This document shows, one piece after another, positions 49,236 to 59,638 of a DNA stretch of 64,000 nucleotides. The notes beneath the pieces are model-generated. The model saw only the letters and a list, made by a program, of their open reading frames with translations, ran no database searches and was not told the DNA's origin. The position numbers and the translations under genes were made by a program. This stretch comes from Patellaria atrata CBS 101060. Lineage: Eukaryota; Ascomycota; Dothideomycetes; Patellariales; Patellariaceae. Position 1 is the stretch's first letter. Every line of letters begins with the position of its first letter. Location of the stretch: the NCBI GenBank assembly GCA_010093705.1, contig MU006120.1, positions 108,350-172,349 on the forward strand, written 5' to 3'.

Positions 49236-49836
49236 TTCTAAACTGGGGAGGATGGATCCAGTAGCAATATTGGGATGGATGTGGCACTAAGAGCTGCTTA
49301 CTAGGAATAGGACCAGAGGAGAGGCTCGGTTTATTCAGTACCTAGGATGGTCCACTGCAGTTGGGGTTGGAGTTTGGCAACTAGATTTGGAGGCTCCATG
49401 TGGTATGCATGCACGATATACTACCATATCAAAGACGTTCTGACAAAGCTCTAGCTTCTATTCTCTCAAGGTGACTGGTTGTGATGTTCGTGATATGATG
49501 TTAACATAGGATTACAGGATTCCGGTATCATTCCTTTGCCAGAACCTAGGATACAGTTGTGAACGTTCTTGAATACGACTGACAATACCCTCATGAACTA
49601 TTGATGTATCTATTCATGTAAGTCCAATTAGATTATTTTTTTAAGTCTCTTGCGGCTTTAAGTGCCGTGCTTTGTCTAAGTATGATACAAGAATTACAAT
49701 TCAATGTGAGTTGCCATGCAAGTACCTTCATAAAATGTGATAAAACCTTCTTCATGCCCACGATCGTTGGCGTAGGATTACTTGTGGGTAGAGAGTACTA
49801 TAGCAAGTTTCATTCGCGTAATTCGTACCATAATGC
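49236..49836. other. Tail-to-tail spacer
   Basis: 600 bp between the 3' ends of PHF5A and the Pex26-like gene. No gene seen. Confidence 0.45.
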
Positions 49837-51307
49837 TTAGATATAAGAAACCTTGACGCCCATTCCCACGGTTCTCCTAACTTTCTCCCACGCATCTCTC
49901 AAGCTCCGCTTGATTCTTTCTCTCAGATCTCTGCGCCCAAAGGCCAGTGTGAAGGCCAATATGAAAAAAAGGATTCGTAACAAGGCCATGGGATTATTCG
50001 TGAGTGACGTTGCCGTGTCTATTATGAGGGTATTCAACGAGGCGAACATCGTCGAAGCCCTTTTGTACAGTCCAGGCGGCGGACTAACATTCTTTTTTAC
50101 GGCTTTCGACGACCTTGAAGGTGTCGACGGCGTGCCTTGCTGTCTACCCTGCCCAGTCCTCGGCGCTCCATTCATCTTACCCGTCGAATCTTTACCCGGC
50201 GATACAGGCGCTCTTCTTCTCTTGAGCTCCTCTTGCCTCAGCTTTTCCTCCTCCATCTTCTTCTCCTCAGCCCTTCGCGCCTCCGCCTCTCGCTTCCGCT
50301 GCTCAAGCTGCTCCTGCTGCTGTTTGCGTAACTCCTCTTCCCGCAACGCGGCGTGATCATTCTCCTCCCTTAACCCGTGCAAGGCGAGCAGGAATGCTTC
50401 CTTGCGCTCATCGTCCAGGATCTCGGACATACTGATGAACTCGCGGGCGTAGTCCCACTCGTCGTTGCGCGGGAGCACGTGCAGAGTGTAAAGTTCGAGT
50501 AGCTTGAGGCGGACATTGAGGTCGCGGGGAGTACTGGCGCCATGAGTGGAGGGACGGCCGGGTAAAGAACCCCGAGAGGAGTCCATGTGCGCGGATATGT
50601 CGAAGGTAGGGTGAGAGACGGCGGATAGATAGGTCTCGAGCCGTTGTTGGGTGAGTTTTTGGGTTGGTGAGTGGGTTAGAAGAAGTGTTGCTCTTTAATT
50701 TTATTAGCATGGGAGGTCATAGATGATATGTCTTCTCTTCGTACAGGTTTACTACGACTTCAGGGTCGACGTCTCCTTCGACACCTCCGTACCCATCTCG
50801 CACGATGTCCTCCCATGCACTCCCATCCCGCGCTTTTTGCACCAATGACTTCCATTTTGCGGTCCCGAATGCGTGTTTTCCCTCCTCCGGTCCCAATTCA
50901 ACCACAGAGTTCAGGAACGTGAGATAGAAGCTCCAGACCTTAATCCGCGTGCCCCTCGAGGCCGCCGCAACGGGGGCTGGACTGGTAGTTGTAGATTCCC
51001 CATCAATATCACCGTTCGTGGTGTTGGGCTGCTGCTGCGGTGAGATTACCGGCTCGATCGTGGACAGAGCCTCGGGGAGACGACGCGTAAGGAATAATTG
51101 CGCGGCTTGTCTGTATGCCTTCGCAATCTGTGAGGCCTGATGACGGGATGCGGAAAGGCTAGAGATGGACGATGACAGCATATGTGAGGCGGACAGGGAG
51201 TCCTCATAGGTGTGGGACATGGTGGTCGTCATGCTGCCATTGAGGATTCGGGGAACAATGGGATGTTGCAGTGGGAAGGACCTTTTACATGGCGAGCTGG
51301 ACGTCAA
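49837..51307 (-). CDS. C-tail-anchored protein, probably Pex26-like peroxin
   Basis: Two exons (51307 or 51232-50745, 50692-49837) give 472 aa, or 447 aa from the ATG at 51232. The intron (52 bp, GCTAAT branch) restores NLATLLLTHSPTQKLTQQRLETYL across the junction. The N-terminal half is helical (AKAYRQAAQLFLTRRLPEALSTI, VWSFYLTFLNSVVELG). It is followed by a strongly charged coiled coil (LRKQQQEQLEQRKREAEARR...), a Ser/Pro linker and one membrane span near the end (ALLRILFFILAFTLAF), then about 30 basic residues. This layout fits the fungal Pex26/Pex15-type anchors that recruit the Pex1-Pex6 AAA ATPases to peroxisomes. The name rests on layout and overall resemblance and is the least certain part. 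Confidence 0.6.
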
Positions 51308-51869
51308 GGGAGAAATGTTGTGGGTGATTACGCTGGAATGCTGAACCTCGGCAAGATCGGACCTTGTTGGACGATGAGGTTCGGGTCTGGTTGCTCATTG
51401 GGAATGTCAACTTTTGAAGATTGCTTCTGAAATTACACATGCAATTCGTATGAGTAGTCTTGAGTCTACTGGCGACGAGTATCTTGCTGCACACTCTTTA
51501 CAGTCATCTACGGTCATTAGATAAGTTGATGAATGACAATCCTGATCGATTCATAGTTGCCTGCTTTCTTTCAGGCAGACTCCAACACCTCCCAAAGGTT
51601 TGCAACTGCCAACCTTCTTCATCAAACTGCTTTGTATAGTCCTTCTGTCATTCGAAACAACGAGTTAGTCTCGGTTCGCAGACAGACACGGCGTTGATTG
51701 TTTTCTCTGTTCTGCTAGTCACCCGCACTGCATTCCTTAGACGCTTCACATCCACTCCATTCTCTCATTACCTTCCAAGGTGATCTAAAATCCCTTTCCG
51801 TCCAACTCCTTACGCTCGCTTTACATCCATGAAGTAATTCCTTAGGCCATTGTTCTCTTTATCGTCGTT
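51308..51869. other. Divergent promoter region
   Basis: About 560 bp between the Pex26-like gene (minus) and the PARN-like gene (plus). C/T-rich before 51870. No gene. Confidence 0.45.
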
Positions 51870-53945
51870 ATGGATGTCACCCGAATATCTTTTCCAGCTC
51901 GGCTACTGGAAGTACTCGAGGCGTTATCAGAATCCACATTCGTAGCTCTGGATCTCGAACTATCAGGTATACCAGTTCAGAAGCCTCGAAATGCGCAGAA
52001 GCAGACCATGGAGGAGAGGTACCAGGAGGTCAAAGCTGCAGCAGAGCGTTTTCAAATTCTCCAAATTGGCCTGACCTGCGTTTTTGAGGATCTCCAAGAA
52101 AACAAATATACCTTAAAACCGTACAACTTCAATCTGTGTCCCATCCTGGATGAAAAATTGGACATAGAGAGAGAGTTCTCTTACTCGAGCGGCGCCGTAG
52201 AGTTCCTACTCAGTCATGGGTTTCATATGGAACTCCCTTTCACAATGGGTGTGCCATATCTCTCGCGTGAGGAGGCTAAACTAGCAAAGCTACTAGCTTA
52301 TGAGAGATTTGACTCTTCAAGTTATGAAACTATAACAATAGATCCTAGTGATATCCACTCGTTGGCGTTCATAAATCAGCTCCGGGAAGATATACAGAGT
52401 TGGGAAAAGACGGGTAAAGTAAGTGGTATCGAAAACAACATATTTCCATAATTTATTTTAGCGCTTTCTGCATATACTAATAGATATCAGCCTTATCCTG
52501 ATTGCTTATGGATTCCCACTCGTAGGGCGGAAGATATAGGTGAGCCCCGTTCACTATCCCGCTACGAGAGAAGGCTAGTTCATCAAACTATTCGCTCTGA
52601 ATACCCGGATTATGTCACTTTAACTAGGAAAGACTCTATCAAAATAATATTCTACGACCAGGTTCGTGAGGAGGAAGTACTGAAGTCTAAAAAGAGAAGG
52701 GTCAAGGAACAAATCTCTCGTCAAGTCGGTTTCAGATGGATTGTAGATGCCATGACTGGAGAAGATATCAGTAACATTGATGTTCAATCCTTCGCGAAAC
52801 ATCCGGATACTGGACATGACAGATGTGTAGATTTGGATGAGCTGAGGTCCCGCTTCAACTACGCACGGGAGAATTTGAAGAATCGTCGACCTGTATTGGT
52901 GGGGCACAATATGTTCACCGATATGGTATATTTCTACAAATGTTTCATTGGAGCCTTACCGCCTACCTTGCGAGATTTCGAAATAGCTCTAAACGAGTCG
53001 TTCCCAAAGATTGTGGATACAAAATATCTCTCTACTCATATGAGTGGACATCTTAACTCCACGTTCACACTCGAGCAATTGGAAAAAGACCTTCGAGAGC
53101 AGGAGACGCCGCTTTACAGGGTTCATCCAAAGTTCACCAAGTACACCGAAGGTGGATTTGCACATGAAGCAGGCTATGATAGCTATCTCACTGCTGTTGT
53201 CGCTATATTACTTTCTGCGAAACTTGAAGCGTCCGGAAGCTGGGTGGACCCTCAGGACCATATTCTGTCAGATGACGAAGCGTATGAGACCGCACCCGAA
53301 GATTCCAGTCGCATATCTTTAGATGGCCACGTTCTGTCCACAGTTGACCCTGTCGTTGAGTCGACGGAGCATTCTTCACCGGAGACCCCATCTACTACTG
53401 GGACTGTCACCATGTCACCAGTAAACAGCCCAGTCACTATTACCACCCCTTCAGTCTCTTCTAAGAAGAAAAAGAAGAGATCAAAAGCGAAACCCGCATC
53501 CCCCGAGTTGAAATCTAAACCTATACCTCCCAAATCGAAATCACAACCTACTATAGCGAAAGTCAAGAACAAATTCGGTCATGCAACGATATACGATCGT
53601 TTGTCATCTCTAAATCTAGACGAAGACCGCAGGACACCTTCCCCTGAAGTACTAGAAACTGCTCCTCGCCCTCCGCCCGAAGCTGACGGTACGCTGAGCA
53701 ATGATCAGGTCTGGGATACCAACATTACCGTGCCTATTAAACAGGTCTGGGATGAAGACGCGAACAACGCGGCGCTGAACGCGTTTCATACTTGGGACCA
53801 ACCAGTATCAATGGTTAAGAGGGAGCCGATGATTCTCATGCCCCATTTCGCCACCGATTTCTGGCGCGTATACGGGAACAAGTTGAGGGTTTTCGGGACC
53901 GTGGAAGGCATTTCGGTCTTGCCGAGCTGGAAAGTTGGAAAATGA
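51870..53945 (+). CDS. CAF1/PARN-family 3' exoribonuclease
   Basis: Two exons (51870-52418 and 52491-53945; 72-bp intron GTAAGT..ATCAG) give 667 aa. It is a DEDD-type nuclease of the CAF1 family, closest in layout to poly(A)-specific ribonuclease PARN. The DxE pair is in FVALDLELSG, the third acidic residue in VLVGHNMFTDMVYFY, and the final His/Asp in HEAGYDSYLTAVV, so all four metal ligands are visible. Between the first and second motifs is a long insert where PARN has its R3H domain. The C-terminal 230 residues are disordered and Ser/Pro/Lys-rich, followed by a short folded end (HFATDFWRVYGNKLRVFGTVEG) that resembles the RNA-binding-like tail of PARN proteins. The expected role is deadenylation of RNAs. 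Confidence 0.88.
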
Positions 53946-54756
53946 GCATGGTTGTGTGGTATTACTAGCGTTCATCCATTGCCTTATCACCTGATTCTAC
54001 AACCACCTAAGATAGATGGAAGCGTGTGGGTGCCCTCGTGTATAATACTTTAATGCTGCGGCATAACACAAAAATATCGAATGGCAGACAAAATTCTGAA
54101 TAATTATTGTCCTTTCAATACGGTGATAAAACCCAATGTACGTTTAACTTCCACCAGAAATGGATCTCAATCGTACAGATGTGATGATATTTAACCCTTC
54201 CCCATTCCCCATTCAAGATGCATCTCCGAAGGGGATATACCTCGGTTTAGATTTATATACCAAACACAACCCCTTCTAAACTCGTTCATAAGGCATACAC
54301 CCCTTTCTCTGCGCTTACTCCCAATAAGCTGGTTCCTTGGTCAAGTGCTAAGATCTTAGTCTTCCGGAACTCCTCTGGCCGGGTGTCATATCTCGATGTT
54401 TGTTTGACCCTTACCGCTCAAAGGGTTGTGACAAGTTCGTTTGCTATTATTAGTTCTTGGTATTTTGCTTTTTGGAAATGGGGTGAGCTATGAGCCAGGG
54501 GGGGGGAGAGGAAGAGTTATGGAACGGAAAATGTGCAATAGAAGTTGAGTAGTGAGGAATCCGGTTCTGAAGGGATATGAAGGGGGCGACTGAAAGGGTG
54601 GATAGATACAATGTGTTCTCATTTGGGTTAGACAGTATATGGGAAGTGGGAGCTCGAAGACAATGTTAGTTACCAGAGCATGCCAGCTGCACTGGTGATG
54701 ATTATTCATTGATCTCATTCGGTGAAAATAAGGGTATATTGCAGCAAACTCCGCTA
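53946..54756. other. Tail-to-tail spacer
   Basis: Between the 3' ends of the PARN-like and NOSIP-like genes. The frame 54763-54488 overlaps a G-run and lacks a domain. Nothing else seen. Confidence 0.4.
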
Positions 54757-55928
54757 TCAGCATTGAAACGCTATTCCCTTTCTCTCCACAACATTCTTTC
54801 CCCCGCCCGCAAAACCCGTGCCCTCACTCCTGATTTCAATCAAGCTTGGTTTCAGCTTTTCCTTGTCTTTCTCCTTGTCCTTTTTACTCTTCTTCTCCTT
54901 CCCTTCCTTCGCAGGGTTGCCTGAGAGATATGTGTCGCAGACATAGCACCGTAAGCTATCATCCTTATGTTCAACATGCGGATTCGTCTCGCCAGTTGGA
55001 ACCTTCATGAACTTCTCGACACAAGGTTTGCATAAAACATGTCCGCACGGGATCGTGAAGAAGGCTTTCGTGGAGTTACTCAGAGCTTTTCGACACGCCG
55101 GACAACTCCGTAATACCTTCCCAGTCTCTGCTGACGTCTCCTCCGTAAATTTGAGGTTTGTTAAGCTCTTCAACGAGATCGGATGCGGACTTTCCTCGCT
55201 GCTCGCCGGACACACCGGATCCAGCTTCTTTTTCTTCGTCGGCGCCTCGACGCCAACTCCCGGTGTCTGCGACGGTACCCAGAACGAAGGTAGATTTGAG
55301 CGCGCATTTGCACGTTTCTCCTCGTGGACCTTACGCTTCATCCTCGTTCTCTCCTCCTGTGCAACCCGGACTAACTCATCCTCATCTAGTTCGAACTTCC
55401 TTTTCGTTCGCTTCTGCGCGCCCTCCACTTCCTCCTTCTCCACCACAATCTTCCCTCCCTCTCTTCCCACAACCCTTGCCCCACCCGCCGCCTTCTCTAA
55501 CCCCATCTGCACCATCTCAAACTCTCTCACCGCCCGCTCTGCCGCCTCGTCTTCCTCCCTCCTTGATTGCTCCCCCTCCTCTTTCCTCCTCTTCTCCTCT
55601 TCTTTCTCTAGCCTCTTGATTTCTTGCCGTTGCGCAAGCAGATTCGACACCGCGCACTCTCTGCAGAAAACGTCACCGTGGGCGCAAGCGATGGGGTCTC
55701 GCGAGGGGAGAAGACAGAGCTGGCATGAGGAGAAGGGGAGGAAGGAGTCGCGGGAGAGATGCGTGCGTTGAGAGCCCCAGGTCGACTTTAATTGGGCGCG
55801 TTCGTGAGAGGTGAAGAAGGCGAGAGAGGTGTTGCGTTTACCTAGGGTAGGAGGATTAGTTTATCACGAGGTTCAGAGGGGGAATCAGATTGGGAGATAG
55901 AGTAAGATGTAAACTTACTGTGCGCCAT
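54757..55928 (-). CDS. NOSIP-like RING/U-box protein
   Basis: Two exons (55928-55919, only 10 nt, and 55841-54757) give 364 aa. The protein starts MAHSKRNTSLAFFTSHERAQL, the typical NOSIP N-terminus. The first split zinc/U-box half follows (CQLCLLPSRDPIACAHGDVFCRECA, residues 50-75), then a charged coiled coil (EIKRLEKEEEKRRKEEGEQ). The second half begins at about residue 250 (CPACRKAL, PCGHVLCKPC) and ends with a CYVC pair and a Lys-rich insert. NOSIP family proteins are ubiquitin ligases found with late spliceosomes. The short first exon was found from ATGGCGCACA before GTAAGT and the CCTAG acceptor; the longest plain frame starts 65 codons too late. Confidence 0.92.
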
Positions 55929-57093
55929 CTTGAGAGAATATTAGTGTTGGTGGAGGAGTGTCGAGGGACTGTAGTGATATTGAGATTTATGAGTGGTGCT
56001 CACCTTTGAATGCGAGTGAGTCGATATTATATAAGCAACCCTATCGATAAGCCTGTAGAACTATTCAACATCACCCCTTTTCTCCAAATCAGAGGAAGAT
56101 AATTAAATTCTTTCTTAAACAGCGTCTTCTATCTATGCACGATAGTAATCAAACTACTTTTCTAGAACGTGAATGTAGGAAGAAAGATGTGAAATACTTC
56201 CTATCCTATATTACAACCAATCCCCATAAAGTAATAACTGGACTCACCAACAAGATGCTTCTGTTTCACACCGTACTTATTGCCTTATAATGGTGCTCTT
56301 CGCTCGGTCTTGTATTACTTTTAAGCAGAGTCTCTTAGTCTGCCTCAGTAAAAAAGTACTCCAACAAGACAAATCCCCAATAAACGCGGTGAGTTTATTT
56401 GGGAAAAACTCTGATATTCTTGTTGGAGTTCTTCAGTTGTGCAAAACTTTATACATGCACTTTCTGTCCCCTTGCTATAATGGGGAATTGTACGGCGGCG
56501 GAATGAGATTAGGGGAGCGGGGAATATAAGAGCGAAGCCGGGGTTGATGAGAGATAGGTTCGAAGCGAGCCTACGACATTAGGGGGTGGGGGGATAGTGG
56601 GACTCTAGAGTTGGTAAGTACCGGTACTGGAGGGTGTACATAGAGCATGTATGGAAGGGTCTTTACAGAGATGAAAGAGTAATTGCAGGTATAATGCGGG
56701 AGGATCTAAGGCTAACAATATTGGAATAGGCACTTTGGAGTAGAAATTACATAAGACAGATACAGTTTACATTTTATCAGTACATATCAATACGGCAAGT
56801 CAGCAATATATCACTCAAGTCAGTTGATAGTAGAGACCATCTGAATTCGGCAGATCCCTTTAAAGAAAAAAAAGAGAAGAAAAAGTAAACGCACAACCCA
56901 GAACTTCAAACAACCAATTCGACGGGGAGTTTGGCCTTCGCAGCAGGAAATCATCTGCACTTGACCCCCCCCCTGTTCCTTGTTTTTAGATAGCCAGACA
57001 TACTGCCCGAAAGCCCGCCTAGACACCATCCGAGATAAGGTTCTGTCAAGGCTCAACCTCAGATGGAAGCTGAAAGGTATATTGCTACATGTA
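55929..57093. other. Gene-free stretch
   Basis: Upstream region of the NOSIP-like gene. The frames 56290-56529 (plus) and 57056-56820 (minus) have no domain. It leads into the repeat-rich 57-59 kb segment. Confidence 0.4.
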
Positions 57094-57287
57094 CATGAAG
57101 CTTAAACTTGAGGAAAGAAAGTAAAAGAGAGTGTCAGAACAGCGCGAGCTGTTCTATTAAAGTAAAACATGACTAAGCTATCGGATTATCCATGAAGCTT
57201 AAACTTAAGGAAAGAAAGTAAAAGAAACTGCCAGAACAGCGTGAGCTGTTCTATTAAAGTATAGCATGGCTAAGCCGCTGGATCATC
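57094..57287. repeat. 97-bp direct tandem duplication with internal hairpin
   Basis: Two diverged copies, 57094-57190 and 57191-57287, both starting CATGAAGCTTAAACTT. Each contains the inverted repeat AGAACAGC/GCTGTTCT around a 4-nt loop, which stays perfect in both copies although the surroundings differ at several sites. Confidence 0.85.
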
Positions 57288-57381
57288 CAAGGCACTTATA
57301 CCTATTGGGTCTAGCCCGTGACAGGTTCTTAATGAATGATCCCCACGAGTGAAGGAATCTCCGACGAGAATTGAGTTGAGG

Positions 57382-57384
<3 letters not shown>

Positions 57385-57420
<36 letters not shown>
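57385..57420. repeat. (GT)18 microsatellite
   Basis: An uninterrupted GT run of 36 bases. Confidence 0.97.
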
Positions 57421-57421
<1 letters not shown>

Positions 57422-57442
57422 GTATTGGTAAAAGAGTGTCTA

Positions 57443-58105
57443 TGAAGATTGTTAGTATCAAATCGACTGGACCACAATAGGTGAGTGACATACCGAAAAG
57501 TCCTGAAAACTGCTCCACCACAAGAAAACCCATATCCTCCTCGCTGCAGCGCAAATCCGTCCGTATCGTCCAGAGAAATCTACGAAATAATTAGCACTGA
57601 TATACCTGTACTGAAAGACCGAATAAACTCACCGAAGGTTGAGAATGATCTCACCACCATGCCCACCGGTAGATCCCTTCGTGTTGAATATCCTACAATG
57701 AATTCTGGGGATTGGTTAGTATTAGCGTACATGGAAGAAGACAATGGACATACCGAACATCAGGTGAAACCTGGCCACCACAGCCAACCCAAAATCCTCC
57801 TCAATGGAATGCAGTATCGGTCGCCTCGGTCGGATCGGTCGTATCGTATCGGAACCTAAATGTGACTTGGCAATATCACAAAGATTGGTATCAAAAACGG
57901 TGTGAAAAGAAACTAAGAATTGGTTAGTATCAGCGTGCACAAAAAAGCATTGGTGTACGTACTAAAAACCGGGTGAAACTGGACCAGCACAGATAACCCC
58001 CAAATCCTCCCAAAGCGATGCCGTATCGGTCGTATCGGTCGAATTGAACCTACCTGTGACTTAGCAGAATCCCAAAAAGTTGGTATCCAAAAGCCGTACA
58101 CCAAA
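57443..58105. repeat. Degenerate tandem array of about 200-bp units
   Basis: Three loosely similar blocks begin with TTGGTTAGTATCAGCGT-like sequence (near 57448, 57713, 57921). Each contains CATACCGAA or CGTACT, then CC(C)AAATCCTCC, then GTATCGGTC motifs. The last two blocks are the clearest pair. Boundaries are approximate. Confidence 0.55.
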
Positions 58106-58200
58106 AATAAAACCCAAAGCTGTACACCAATAATAAAACCAAAGCCCGTACACCAAAACAAAATCCAAAATCAAAACCCGAAAACAAAACAAAAGAACAA
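58088..58200. repeat. Short imperfect tandem repeat (GTACACCAAAAATAAAACC-like)
   Basis: Three to four imperfect units of roughly 25 bp (CCGTACACCAA..TAAAACC) run into an A/C-rich tail. This array explains the repetitive hydrophobic minus-strand frames in the area. Confidence 0.7.
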
Positions 58201-58465
58201 AAAAGCAAGAAATGTACAAGTATAGATGGGGGAGTGGGCCATCTGAACAAAACATATATACAGCACAATAAGACGATCCCTCCGCCGGCCGGTGTGGTTT
58301 TTCGGTAATCCGTTTTTTGGCGATTGTTTTCTGTTTCAAAGTTTTTTTGGTGCACCGGAGCGCATTTTCTGGGGGTTATGTAAGCCAAGAAGATGGGGTT
58401 TATACTTAACGTAGTGCTCTCTCTCTCTAAAGGGGTAGCGGAAGGTTAGAAGGGGTTCGGTGCAT

Positions 58466-58525
58466 GGAGGTGGCTATGCCCAAGTATGCTGGAGGTGGCT
58501 ATGCCCAAGTATGCTGGAGGTGGCC
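58466..58525 (+). repeat. 25-bp tandem repeat, two units plus a partial third
   Basis: Two identical 25-bp units (58466-58490, 58491-58515) beginning GGAGGTGGCTATGCC, with a third starting at 58516. The unit is not a multiple of three, so each copy shifts the frame. The 90-codon frame across it (58460-58732) is therefore unlikely to be an intact gene, though one phase reads GGGYAQ-like residues. Confidence 0.75.
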
Positions 58526-58817
58526 AGTACCAGTCATCTGGAGGAGGCTAGAAGAACCTGTGTACTTCTGAACTCTGCTGCTGCTACTACTGTACCTGTA
58601 AAGTTAGTAAATGTTAGTAAATATGGACCTAGTGCTGGCCTGGTAATCGTTAAAAAGAAAGTCAAGTCCTGGAAGCTCGTGGTGAAGCGAATGGATTCTG
58701 GAGCCATGATGGATGCCGGCCGAGAATGTTGAGCACACCACTAAGGATTGAAGAGGTGAGGTCGTCGCCCAAGGAAAGATCGGAAATATTCTGTTCTGGG
58801 TCTGGCGTCGCTGCCCG

Positions 58818-59270
58818 TTAAGATGAAGGAGTGAAGATATAAGAAAGAGTAGCGTTTACGATTCGTGATCCGCTAGTAAAAAGAGAAGACAAAGTCGAAG
58901 CAATGAATGAAGGTTCTGGTGCGTTCTCGCGGATGATTTCACGAAGTGGGCCAGGTGAAACACTGTCAATGATAGTGGTCTTACCAGAAGAGAAATCAAC
59001 CGGCGTAGGTTCAAAGACCTTTGTACGGAATTTTACTTTTTCGTCGCTTGAAATGAGAGTAGTAAAGCCCGAAGACTCATCAGTAACAAAAGCGAATGGT
59101 ACTTCCTCGGCACTTGAAAGAATGGTTGTGAAACCGGAAGAAGAAGAAGAAGAAGAAGAAGAAGAGAGCGAAGGTTCTTTTGAATGAGTGGAAGTAGCAG
59201 TAGGCAAGTCGAAAGAGAATGAAGAGCTGGATGAATGAGTGGAGGTACGGCGGCGTACAGTTGGAGTAAC
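58818..59270 (-). pseudogene. 5'-truncated Ser-rich gene cut by the copia insertion
   Basis: On the minus strand a frame is open from the edge of the LTR (59270) to a stop at 58818, about 150 codons, with no ATG near its left end. It is Ser/Thr-rich, with a poly-Ser run from a GAA/TTC microsatellite at about 59137-59165. A repeated motif, SSGFTTILSS and SSGFTTLISS (then SSGKTTIIDS), recurs about every 22-25 residues. The C-terminus (FIASTLSSLFTSGSRIVNATLSYIF) is hydrophobic. No family is recognised. Because the frame continues up to the LTR edge without a start, I infer that its 5' part lies on the far side of the retrotransposon, outside the window. Confidence 0.5.
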
Positions 59271-59479
59271 TGTCAGACTGAAGAAGTTAGTAGTAACGGA
59301 TAATCAAGTATATTTCCTACTGCCTTACGCTAGCTATTAGCACCATTCCTTTGACACAGCTGCCTAGTAGGTATCAACGCTGTTGCCTGCATGTTCTCAT
59401 GTATTTAAACGCTCGTTAGAACAGTCATTAAACAATCAAGCGATATCCCCCCATCGATTTGTGCATCACAAATCTGACA
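59271..59479 (+). repeat. 5' LTR of the copia element (209 bp)
   Basis: It begins TGTCAG and ends CTGACA, a 6-bp inverted repeat with TG..CA ends, and is followed at once by the primer-binding site. TATTTAAA near 59402 could serve as a promoter element. The 3' copy is outside the window, so the boundaries rest on the terminal repeat and PBS. Confidence 0.8.
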
Positions 59480-59492
59480 GTTATGAGCCCGG
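59480..59492 (+). other. Primer-binding site for an initiator tRNA-Met half-molecule
   Basis: GTTATGAGCCCGG directly follows the LTR. Its complement CCGGGCTCATAAC matches the anticodon stem-loop (CAT anticodon) of eukaryotic initiator tRNA-Met. This fits the copia mode, where reverse transcription is primed by a 5' half of that tRNA rather than its CCA end. Confidence 0.7.
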
Positions 59493-59638
59493 TTTGCCCT
59501 AGGTTCTAAAATCAGTTTATATCGGATATTTGTCTATCTTTTAGATCTTTGGTGTATCAAGTTCACCTTCTTTTGATCCTATCTTTGCTCAAATATCCTC
59601 CCTTTTTATCTGGTTTTCTGATACCAACCGCTACCACA

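Noticed and set aside
57270-57554. Minus-strand frames with HTHTHTHT runs
   Set aside because: The His/Thr run is simply the GT microsatellite read in frame.
58050-58388. Hydrophobic minus-strand frames with repeated FGV/WCT-like segments resembling a membrane protein
   Set aside because: Produced by the short tandem DNA array at 58088-58200; several overlapping phases are open with the same look.
59281-59330. Apparent intron (GTAAGG ... ACTAACTTCTTCAG) extending the Ser-rich minus-strand gene upstream
   Set aside because: The signals lie inside the copia LTR and the upstream piece has an in-frame stop, so truncation by insertion is the better explanation.
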